A DNA stretch of 64,000 nucleotides from Flaveria trinervia (Eukaryota; Streptophyta; Magnoliopsida; Asterales; Asteraceae), in contig CM046451.1 in the NCBI GenBank assembly GCA_025506515.1, positions 47,937,212 through 48,001,211 on the forward strand, written 5' to 3'. The stretch's first letter is position 1. Each line of letters begins with the position of its first letter. Below, piece after piece: positions 55,764-64,000 of the stretch. The translations under genes were made by a program, and so were the position numbers. The notes below the pieces were generated by a model. It saw only the letters and a program-made list of their open reading frames with translations, was not told the DNA's origin and did not search any database.

Positions 55764-56653
55764 TCAACTACCAGTTCCTTTCATAAGGAATTTGGTTTCC
55801 AAGAACTCACCCTTTTTGGCAATAAACTCCTTTTCTTGTATTGGATCATAGAAATAATATCCCATAGAATCGCTTCGATATCCAATAAAGATACACTTAG
55901 TGGAACGGCTTTCTAACTTCTTCGAGGTGGGAGTCTTCACATAAGCCTCACACCCCCACACCCTCAAATATAAAAATGATGAACTCTTCCATGACATATT
56001 TCAAAAGGTGTCCTTTCCACTTTCTTGGTTGGGGCCATATTCAAAATACGGGCCGCAGAGAGCTAAGCAAAACCCCAAAATGATAGTGGTAATGAGCTTC
56101 TAGCCATCATAGATCGAACCATATCCAATAGAGTTCGATTTCTCCGCTCGGACACGCCATTATGTTGTGGTGTTCCCGTGGAGATAGTTGTGAGACAATC
56201 CCACAACTTCTAACATGGTCCCTAAAAGCATCATTCAGGTATTCACCTCCTCTATGGTGTGGAGAATTTTAATTGACTTATTGAGTTGATTTTGTACTTC
56301 ATTTTGAAAGATCTTGAACATTTCAAAAGCTTCATCTTCGTGTCTTAACAAGTACACATACCCATATCGACTATAGTCGTCAGTAAAGGTAATGAAGTTT
56401 CTTTCGTTGTACCTTGTCATAGGTAAAAAAGGACCACATACATTCGAATGTATGATACCTAATAAATCCTTTGCCCTTTCGGCTTTGCCACTAAAAGTGC
56501 CTTGGTCATTTTACCTTGTAAACAAGACTCACATACATCAAATGAATCACATTCATTTGTTTTTAAAAGACCATTGTTTTTTAATGTTTGTATTCTTTTC
56601 TTGTTTATATGACCAAGATGGCAATGCCAAAGATAAGTATTACTCAAATCCAT
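55764..56653 (-). pseudogene. Element D integrase, interrupted
   Basis: 56459-56653 holds the pre-integrase zinc site (LWHCHLGHINKKRI with paired His, then CESCLQGKMTK). 56235-56420 has FITFTDDYSRYGYVYLL with the first catalytic Asp. The rest of the core is broken by frame changes (around 56040-56235). 55764-55997 carries the conserved distal segment LRVWGCEAYVKTP and KCIFIGYRSDSMGYYFYDP. Confidence 0.85.
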
Positions 56654-57090
56654 TTGAGTTTCTTGGTACTAGTTTGGTACAATAAGCTATCATTCAATGT
56701 ATTTTCACGAACCAATTCATACATACCATTGATGGGAATAGCTTTAAAGTAAAACATGTCATTCAAAGTAACATGGTTTTCATTTCCAATAAATGATAAT
56801 ACATATCCAAAATGTTTTAATAAGGCTACAGAAATAATGTTCCTAGTCCAACTAGGAGCATACAAAACATTGTACAAAATTACTTCCAAACCATTTGGAA
56901 GTTTCAAGATGTAGTCACCACGGGCTTCAACTTGAACTTTAGCCCCATTGCCCATATAAAGGCTAACATCCCCTTTGTTGAAGTTGCTACTTCTTTTGAA
57001 CCCCTGCAACAAATTGCAAATGTGAGTTCCACATCCGGTATTTAATACCCATGTGTTAGAGGATATTAAGTTTAAATTAATATTGATCAT
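56644..57090 (-). pseudogene. Element D protease with changed catalytic motif
   Basis: Open for 148 codons. The active-site segment reads VLNTGCGTHICN, where the usual copia sequence has Asp at the Asn position (D-T-G). Loss of this Asp should abolish protease activity. The flanking sequence YMGNGAKVQVEARGDY and VLYAPSWTRNIIS is well kept. Confidence 0.85.
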
Positions 57091-57990
57091 GTATATAGTA
57101 CCTCAGGTCTGCCTGGCATCCGCTTTTCTTTCAACTCTTGGAGATGGATAGGAAAATTTCTTGCCCAATGTCCAATCTCCCCACACTTGAAGCATGAGTC
57201 ATTAGACGCAAACTTTTGCCTCTTCTCCTGTGCTTTGGGTGGCACCCTTGCCACCCCTTTCCCTTTTCCCATTACGGGTCCCTTACCCTTAGCAACCTTT
57301 GCCTTGGGTGTGGGATGAGGCCTTTTCTTGTTCCCACCTTCTTGGATGGTGAGAACGGGTAAAACCATTTTACCCATGGCCGCCTCGGCTGTTTTGAGCA
57401 TAGAGTGAAGCTCACCAATGCTTTTGTCCCAAGCATTCATGTTGTAGTTCAACACGAACGTCTCAAACCTTTTGGTAAGGCCATTGAGGATTAAATCCAT
57501 GGCCAATTCCTTTGAGATGGGACAGTTTAGCCTTTCGAGGCGGTCAATGTGACTTTTCATCTTAAGTACATAAGATGAAACTGATTGGTTGTCGTCCATA
57601 CGACATGCATGGAGTGCTCGAACCGTTTCGAAGCGCTCAACCCTCGCTTGTTGTTAGAACGTTTCCTTCGGTTGGGTTATCATGTCATAAGCTCCGTGAT
57701 GCTCATAGTCCTTTTGGAGATCCGGAGTCATGCTTGCCAACATAAGGCAAGACCCTTGGACAGAGTCCTCAGTGTACTTTATCCAATCATTATAGGCCTC
57801 CTCGTCATCCTCACTAGGTTGATCGGGGACAGGGTCGTCTAAAACATATGATCGTTTCTCTTGCTTGAGAACAATTCTCAAGTTTCGATACCAATCGATA
57901 AAATTGTTATGATTTAGACATTCCTTTTGGAGAATCGCTCGTAAAGATTGGGCGGACGTGGATGAATTATCATGATTATCATATTATTGG
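57087..57990 (-). pseudogene. gag: Element D gag with altered zinc knuckle
   Basis: The coding frame can be followed from about 57985 (SSTSAQSLRAILQKE) through FIDWYRNLRIVLKQ (57865-57905) to EAYNDWIK and the capsid part. A break near 57600-57654 leads to 57087-57599, with LERLNCPISKELAMDLIL and a Lys/Pro/Gly-rich stretch before the knuckle CFKCGEIGHWARNF, whose last Cys has become Phe. No ATG is in frame at the very start. Confidence 0.85.
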
Positions 57991-58673
57991 TGGCCATCTA
58001 CAAAATTTAACAAAGATCAATTTTAGTACTTACGATATTGTTGTTTTATTAATTAATATCTTTTAAGGTTGTTTGCATATTAAAATCTAGAACCCTTTGC
58101 AATGATTGACGATTGCAACCATTTGCAATTTCTAGATTTAAATTAATAAGGTGGTCAACGATTGACGATTGCAACCATTTGCAACTTCTAGAGGTATGGG
58201 ATCGACTTGAAACATCATATGTAAAGTCGGCATGTTAATCCCATCAATACCATTTGGAAACCATATCGTAGGTGATCCATTTGATATGGTTTGCAAATCA
58301 AGACACCCTACTTACACACACCTGTGAGTTTGCCAAAATAAGCGGTTAGGTGACCTTTATCCCACGAATATGGCATTCTCACCTCAAGTCACAAGTTCCC
58401 ACAAAATGGTTAGGTGACCTTTATCCCACTAAGAGTTCCTAAGCGATTCAAGTGTTGTGTAAAAGGATGGTGTTGATCTTATTTTATTTTATAAAAGGTA
58501 TAGAGATATTATAATACAAGTTTAGAAAACATTATATTTACATATTTGTATGTTTTCAAAACAAGATACCTTACGGTACATTGATTAAAACCCCTTTTAA
58601 TCTTTGAAATCATTAAACAATTTTAATAACCTTTTATTACCTTTTAATGATTAAAGCCCATTTAGATAGTTTG
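57991..58673 (-). other. Element D leader region with short duplications
   Basis: Non-coding. GATTGACGATTGCAACCATT occurs twice (near 58103 and 58160), each followed by TGCAA and a TTCTAGA, and GGTTAGGTGACCTTTATCCC occurs twice (near 58346 and 58409). It shows no match to the element D LTR, so it is read as the 5' untranslated leader, cut by element E at 58674. Confidence 0.7.
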
Positions 58674-58882
58674 TGTTAGGATCTCAGCATCTAGTTTGAT
58701 CAATTAGATTGGATTTGCAGCGGAATGAGCCCACGAATTAACAAATTTAAACAAGAACACACGAAATTTATCAATGAAACAGTGTTTTTTTATAGAGAGA
58801 GAGAATTTCTGCCAAAGGAATATATTCATTCAATACACGCTTCGGCTGGCTTCCACACATCGTTACAATTAAGTCAGCTTTC

Positions 58883-58890
58883 CTTTTATA
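58883..58890 (-). promoter_or_regulatory. Putative element E LTR TATA box
   Basis: Minus strand TATAAAAG in CCCTTATAAAAGGA. It lies about 380-560 bp downstream of the 59-bp repeat array, the same order as in the element C LTR. Confidence 0.62.
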
Positions 58891-59271
58891 AGGGAAGCTG
58901 ACGTCAGCTGATGTCACTTGACAGTGACATCTAACTGTTATTTAACTACTAAAAGTTAACACAACTAATGAAGATGTCAAACAACTGACATCTTCTTACA
59001 AAAATACCAAGTGTTAACTATCACTACAACTACTGAAAAGAAACTACTGAACAACAACGACTGAAGAACATGCTCTTCAGTCGTTTTACAAGTACTGAAA
59101 TAGAAAAGAAAACTACTGGAAGGAAACTATCACAACACTGAAGAATGCTTCTTCAGCTATTGTGACAAACTCTGAAGGCTTCAATACTTGGACTTCTTGA
59201 CCTTCAGTTGTTGTCATCAGCTGATGTCTTCAGATGTTGTCTTCAGTCTTTGTACTTCAACTGTTGATCTT

Positions 59272-59448
59272 CAGTACTTTAGTCTTCAGCTGTTGATCTT
59301 CAGACTTTGGTCATCAGCTGTTGAAGTCTTCAGTACTTTAGTCTTCAGCTGTTGATCTTCAGACTTTGGTCTTCAGCTGTTGAAGTCTTCAGTACTTTAG
59401 TCTTCAGCTGTTGATCTTCAGACTTTGTCAAACAGCTGATCAAGTCTT
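59272..59448 (-). repeat. 59-bp tandem repeat in element E LTR
   Basis: CAGTACTTTAGTCTTCAGCT starts at 59272, 59331 and 59390, an exact 59-bp spacing. Each unit contains CAGCTG palindromes and TCTTCAGAC. Related degenerate copies extend to about 59180. Part of the unit (CTTCAG, CAGCTGATGAC-like) also occurs in the spacer before the envelope-like ORF. Confidence 0.88.
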
Positions 59449-59521
59449 GAGCAGATGTTGTGATGTCTTGTGGGACTTAAAGGTTTTTCTGATCTGGCTC
59501 ATTGGTTCTTTTAGTTCAACA

Positions 59522-59532
59522 AACTCCCACTG
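59522..59532 (-). other. Element E polypurine tract
   Basis: Minus strand CAGTGGGAGTT next to the LTR start TGTTG. Confidence 0.85.
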
Positions 59533-59739
59533 AACCAATGCAGCCAAAACCTTTAAGCTTATTGAAGATGTCCCACTTATTATGGTAGAAAGATTGGTCT
59601 TTTTGTCTTCTAGATCAGCTCAGAAGTGACCCTTGTAAGCACATGCCTGGGAAGAAGTCTCAATGATCTGTTTGACAAAGGATGGATGGGAACTCTATCT
59701 TGGGGAACTGGACATAGAGCTGTTACCCATCCATGAGAT

Positions 59740-62700
59740 CTACTTCTCAACTATGAGTCTGTAAGACTCCCTTGTATAGGCCTCAAGGAAGATTACTTGT
59801 TCCTCCATGGTAAGCTCTTCTACTTCTCCTTCAAAGAGTGACCCTGGCCCATAATACTCAGAGAGGTATTTGACCTGCTTCCCATTTTTTAGTTCCATAG
59901 TTGTTATGACTCTATATGCGAATTCATCTGGGTGAATACCCTCTAAGAACAACTGGAGCTCATTCTTTCTAACTTCCTCAAGCCTCCTATACACTAACTC
60001 CTTTTTCACCACTTTATTCTCTAGCATCTTTTGTGGGGTCATTTTAGCTTTATAGGCTTTCTTGAAGTCATCTAGGATCTCCCAAGGTGATACTACAAAG
60101 GCTAGTGAGATCACTTCATCTACAATCTTCTTTACTTTGCCAATGTTCTCTGTGGAATATTTTTCTTTTGAATCCTATGAGACACCCTGGGATCAGGCCA
60201 AATCCTCACTCTCTCTCTCTTTTGATATTGAAAGGTATGTCTGAGACAGTATAATCTCTGAGCATGTTTCTTCATATTGATGATTGAAGATGTGGCAGCG
60301 TATGCTTTGTCGACTCTTCTCAACAGTTCCTCATCATGTTGTTTGGTGAAGCTCTTCTTCTTCTAACTTCACTTTCACAATTTGCCTTTGAGATTCAGGA
60401 GTAATTATTGGAGGGTGACTTATGGCCTTAGGCAACTGTATAACAGCTGAGATTGGCAGCGTGTCTTCTCATCTTCATCATTATCTTCTTCTTCCTCTTC
60501 TAGCCTCAGTACCCTTCTCTTCTTCTTCTGGGGTACATCATCGGCTATTGGTTTTGTGGGTAAGGGAATTGGTTTAGTGGGTTTTGGTTGTGGTGGTTTT
60601 GGTGTGGGAATTTTGACAGGCTGTTCTAGCATTTTGGATGTAACTAAGGCTTTAGATTGTTTGACCAGTTCAGTCCCGCTCCTAACACCAGCTTCATTCA
60701 GGCTTCAATGACCAGCCCTTTGGTATATACTTCAGACGAACAGATCTTGGTAGTTATTGCCAAGATGCTGTCCCTGGACCATGGCTTGATTTCAATCAAT
60801 GATCTTCTAAGATACTTATCTATGAACCTGATCATGATTTCCGCCTTTTCCTTTCCAACAACACTGTAACTTGCCCATCTTGCTTGGATTTCTTCAATCT
60901 CCAATCTTAATTTCTGAGTCAATTTTCAGTGTCATGACCTTGCCTAAATAGCTGATCAATGTTTATCCATTGATCGGCTATGTTGGCATCAGCCTCCTTC
61001 ACCATTTTCTCCAACTCCTTCTCCTTCTTTCCACTCTTCCTTTTCTTGTATGTGACATGAAAGTCTTTAGTACTTTCAGTCACTTTCTCCATTTCAGCTT
61101 CCTTTTCCTTCTCCTTCTTAGTCTCTACCCCACTCCTTCTCATTTTCCACCTCTATCTCTTTTCTTTCTATTTCCTCCTCAACCTCTTTTCGTTTTGCTT
61201 TCACTGACTGAATCTCCCCCTTTTTGGTTGCATGGGTTGCAAGGGTTTGATTGTCAGAAAGCCTTTTGCTCATAACTTCCTCTATCAAGGTTGGATAACC
61301 GAGGGAAGCCTCTCATCAAGGGTTTTAATTACTATATCAGTGATAATTGGTGTGATGAGAGGTAAGGAATTTTGAAAGATAGCAGCTATTTGCTCCGGGG
61401 GTTATGTCCCTGAGAGAATAGTGCCTGAAGGAGAGGCAGGTGGCTGAGTGTTTTGGAGTGGCTCTGTATATAAGAGACTTCATAGGAAGGTGCCATCTCT
61501 TGGTGTATTGAGGCAGATGGACTTAGATCCTGAGACGTTTTGGCTAGCAGCTCTTTGAGTCTGCTCACCTCAGCCTCTAGGATTGTGTTCTGGCTAAGAC
61601 ATCATAGAAGAAGCCAAGGTCATCATAAATTTGTGCTGAATCATCTGACCTCCTGATAGAATCAGGATGTACATGCACTGTCTGTAGATCAGTATCAGCA
61701 TGTGCCCCTTGGTCTTGGTTCCGGGGACTTCCAGCCTCAGGACTTTGTCCTTCATTGGCTGTTGCCTCTGGTGAGTCTTATAGATGTTACCCTCTTCATC
61801 CGGTTATTTGCTGAAACAGGGAAGTGGCAGCCTCACCAGATGTTCTAACCTCCTCTGCTATATAGGAGATCGAACATATAACACTGTGATGTGGGTTAGC
61901 AGCAGCATTTGGATCCTCCCCCTTAATTGTTGAGGCTATCCCAATTTTGATTGGTATCTGTGGAGGGGGTGAGGAATGCAACTGACTCAGCACTTTTGCA
62001 ACTATTATAGTAGGACTTTGGGGGGAGGTTGTAGTGGGAGATGGTGTAGAAGCTGTATGCAACCGGGGAGAGTGGTGCGTTTCAATGGAAACCTCCTCAA
62101 ATGAGGAAGGTTCCAGATGTATAGGTGCCCGAATCTGGTTACTGCAGGCTCCTATTGAGAGGAAGCCTGAGCGGTTGAGGTTGAGTGAGTACTTGTAGCT
62201 ACTGGGGGATTATGGACAGTAGATATATCCTACCTTTGTGTTGCAGGGACATGCTCAGGGGACTCATTTTCCTGAGTAGCCGTTTTGGGATTATTGTGTT
62301 TAGGTTTGGTGGGGACTTTGGATTTGGAGGTGGTGGTTGTGGGTTCCAGCTGCGTGGGTTTTTGCAGCTTGGCAGCCTGTTTGAGTGACTGGTCTGAGTT
62401 GTGCCTGGGGTATACCTCAGGCAATACAGCCATGGCAGGGACTCCAAGGCCAACAAGTCCCTCAGCTTTCAGCTGGTTCTCTATATTGGCCATTACGAAT
62501 CGTGGATAATATCCATCGGTTAGCAATAGGTTTTGAGACCATATCCTTAAGTTCATGAAATATTATTGTAGAAAAATTTAAGTTTTGTTGCTCAAGGATA
62601 GAGAAGGCTAGGCAGACATTCACCATATGAAAAATAAGGTGTTCCGCATCATGGAAATGCTTCTTTAGGATAGTAGAAGTGCTGAGGTTACCCTAGTATC

Positions 62701-63043
62701 CATGGTAGGCAAAGGATAGATCAGTGATGCCCTTTGAATATCCAACGGGGAAGGTGGCATTATCCAGTTGTAGGGTTTGGTGAAGGATTGCCGGAGTGAT
62801 GACCACCTTACGGTAGTTGACGAACGACTGGAGAGACTCGCTGTCATTATCCCCAGTGGTAAGGGTGACGTTCGTCCAAAACTGATTTAGGGATTCGGCA
62901 TAAATGGTAGGATCGATAAGGAAGGCCGTTTTGTATGGAGAATGGACCATTAGATCAATGGCAGTATCAAACTTCGTCCAGAAGGGTGATTTGGTAAGGT
63001 AGGCAACACAGTTGTGGCTTGGTTTAAGCTGCATGGTCGCCAT
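59740..63043 (-). pseudogene. Element E envelope-like ORF, several frameshifts
   Basis: About 1,100 codons from ATG at 63043 to a stop at 59740. The first 116 codons (62693-63043) match the N-terminal domain of the element C protein: FLIDPTIYAESLNQFW against LTIDPPLYEDHLLEFW, and VITPAILHQTLQLDNA against ITPAIINRHLQLDDE. After a stop near 62693 the open pieces 62230-62556, 61796-62062, 61386-61568, 60698-61143 and 60420-60632 carry Pro/Thr/Ser-rich and then Lys/Glu-rich charged helical sequence. The C-terminal piece 59740-60114 is again charged and helical. No signal peptide or membrane span is evident; function unknown. Confidence 0.78.
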
Positions 63044-63110
63044 TAATGTGAGAGAAGGTTCGGAGTTTTTGAACGTTAGGTTTGAGATAATGAAGCTCTG
63101 TAGGATTAGG

Positions 63111-63118
63111 TATTTATA
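63111..63118 (-). promoter_or_regulatory. Putative internal promoter TATA box for the element E envelope-like ORF
   Basis: Minus strand TATAAATA in ACCCTATAAATACC, a textbook plant TATA box, 68 bp upstream of the ATG at 63043. It follows the hairpin array, mirroring element C. Confidence 0.65.
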
Positions 63119-63149
63119 GGGTATGGGTTATAAAACAACTCAAGGGTTT

Positions 63150-63560
63150 GGTGTTAAACATCAGTAGTTTTAAATGACTGATGACATGGTATTAACATTC
63201 AGAGGTTGAAACAACTGAAGTCTTGGTTTTAGGCATCAGCAGTTATAAAACTACTAAAAACCATGGTTTTGACTTTAGATGTTGGAAACAACAGAGGACT
63301 TGGTGTTAGTCATAAGTAGTTTCAACTACTGAAGGCATGGTTTTGTCATCAGTTGTTGTAAACGACTGAAGACTTAGTGTTAGTCATTAGTAGTTGTGAA
63401 ACTACTAAAGGCATGGTTTTGTCATCAGCTGTTGTAAACGACTGAAGACTTGGTGTTAGTCATCAGTAGTTGTGAAACTACTGAAGACATTGGTTTTGCT
63501 TCAGTTGTTTAAGATGAAACAGCAGTTGTAAAACCACTGAAGAGAAAATTCCCATCAGTA
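63150..63560 (-). repeat. Array of about ten hairpin-forming units in the element E pol-to-envelope spacer
   Basis: Units of about 35-45 bp built on plus-strand CATCAGTAGTTGTGAAACTA followed by CTGAAGAC. Within a unit AGTAGTT and AACTACT are inverted repeats with a few bases between them, so each unit can fold. Some units use AGTTGTT and AACGACT. They end about 30 bp before the TATA box at 63118. Confidence 0.8.
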
Positions 63561-63788
63561 GTTTTCGTCAATTCTTAGCTTTTCAGCTATTTCATACTGT
63601 CCTCAACACTTAATCATGAGACTTTTTAGCTATTTTCAGTATTTCATAGGACATCAGTACTTATCTGTTTTTACTGACATCCGTAGTTATAACTGCATCA
63701 GTTTCTTTTAACAGAATTAGTACATATTTGTGACATGTTTACTAATGATCATCAGTACTTGTTTACTGAGATCATCAGTAGTTGTCAC

Positions 63789-64000
63789 TTATTCTAGCTG
63801 CAGCATACCAAGCCTTAACACTAGGTTTTGGAAAGTTGAACTATCCAAAGGCTTAGTAAAAATGTCTGCAAGCTCATCAGCATTAGGCACAAACTTTGGA
63901 TCAATCAGACCTTTTTCAAAACAGTCCCTAATAAAATGGTGTCTGATCTCTATATGTTTGGTCCTAGAATGTTGGACAGTATTCTTGACAATGCAAAGAG
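63789..64000 (-). CDS. pol: Element E pol, C-terminal end of RNase H (partial)
   Basis: The last 70 codons of a copia polyprotein, open from the window edge to TAA at 63789-63791. They include TVQHSRTKHIEIRHHFIRD, then ELADIFTKPLD and the end LRLGMLQLE, matching the RNase H end of element C (QHSRTKHINIRYHL, YADLFTKAFD). The upstream part is outside the window, so intactness is unknown. Confidence 0.88.
   Translation of the reverse strand, partial: LCIVKNTVQHSRTKHIEIRHHFIRDCFEKGLIDPKFVPNADELADIFTKPLDSSTFQNLVLRLGMLQLE

Larger units (their letters stand above)
52271..58673 (-). mobile_element. Ty1/copia retrotransposon D, degenerate, 5' part outside or displaced
   Basis: On the minus strand the order is leader, gag, protease, integrase, RT, RNase H, polypurine tract, 3' LTR (52271-53225). 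Copia order is clear. Its leader is interrupted at 58674 by element E; the 5' LTR is not in the window. There is no post-pol ORF, so it is not of the element C or E type. Numerous stops and a damaged protease active site show it is dead. Confidence 0.9.
58674..59521 (-). repeat. Element E 3' LTR
   Basis: Plus strand TGTTAGGATCTC ... TTTTAGTTCAACA gives TGTTGAACTAAAA...GAGATCCTAACA on the minus strand, 848 bp. It contains three 59-bp repeats (59272-59448) and a TATA box (58883-58890). Confidence 0.9.
58674..64000 (-). mobile_element. Ty1/copia Sirevirus-type element E, 3' part
   Basis: On the minus strand: end of pol (RNase H), a 745-bp spacer, a long envelope-like ORF, polypurine tract, 3' LTR 58674-59521. 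The post-pol ORF with an N-terminal domain shared with element C marks it as Sirevirus-type. It is inserted in the leader of element D; the flank at 58669-58673 is GTTTG. The element continues beyond the window. Confidence 0.9.

Noticed and set aside
57880..57905. Apparent primer binding site of element D (minus-strand TGGTATCGAAAC)
   Set aside because: It is coding sequence for the gag segment FIDWYRNLRIVL, and no LTR end follows it.
60970..61275. Plus-strand frame rich in Leu and Phe that resembles membrane segments
   Set aside because: It is the complement of the Lys/Glu-rich helical part of the element E envelope-like ORF, which explains the Leu/Phe/Ser bias.

Overview
This window reads as repeat-rich plant nuclear DNA, most likely a eudicot and probably pericentromeric or another heterochromatic block. 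The evidence is a long AT-rich satellite with a monomer of about 617 bp, chromodomain-bearing Ty3/gypsy elements of the Tekay (Del) type with LTRs of about 2 kb, and Ty1/copia elements that include two of the Sirevirus (SIRE) type with a long extra ORF after pol. I see no host protein gene, tRNA, rRNA or CRISPR array. Nearly every open frame belongs to a retrotransposon, to satellite, or is a shadow frame.

Layout. Satellite occupies 1-5402, 47851-49546 and 52152-52270, with a 12-bp sliver at 23764-23775; these are pieces of one array split by insertions. Element B (Tekay, minus strand, 5403-23763) sits in the satellite. Its left LTR is split by a complete Tekay element A (plus strand, 5984-14967) flanked by TCTAC duplications. 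Twelve bases beyond B lies a copia/Sirevirus C (plus strand, 23776-47850) arranged LTR-internal-LTR-internal-LTR and flanked once by TATGG. A Tekay-type solo LTR (49547-52151, ATTAT duplication) interrupts the next satellite block. The satellite then meets copia D (minus strand, from 52271), whose leader is interrupted at 58674 by a second Sirevirus E (minus strand) that runs off the window at the end of its pol gene.

Function. Each element codes, intact or broken, for gag, protease, integrase, reverse transcriptase and RNase H; the Tekay elements add a C-terminal chromodomain-like tail that may direct integration to heterochromatin. A, B and D are clearly dead (many stops and frameshifts, altered protease active sites in B and D). 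The two C units are young and carry mostly single-base lesions, many at different places in each unit, so some may be consensus errors.

Most interesting signal. In both Sireviruses the post-pol ORF is preceded by a spacer of about 0.7 kb that contains an array of element-specific short palindromic or hairpin motifs followed by a plant-type TATA box. The LTR of the same element repeats this order (motif array, then TATA box). The motifs are unrelated in sequence between the two elements (CTTCCGAAG in C, AGTAGTT/AACTACT hairpins in E), but the architecture is the same. This suggests an internal promoter module for the envelope-like gene copied from, or co-evolving with, the LTR promoter. Other strong points are the tandem three-LTR element with one target duplication, the chimeric Tekay element B with non-matching LTRs, and the CATGCGCC minisatellite found in all Tekay LTRs here.
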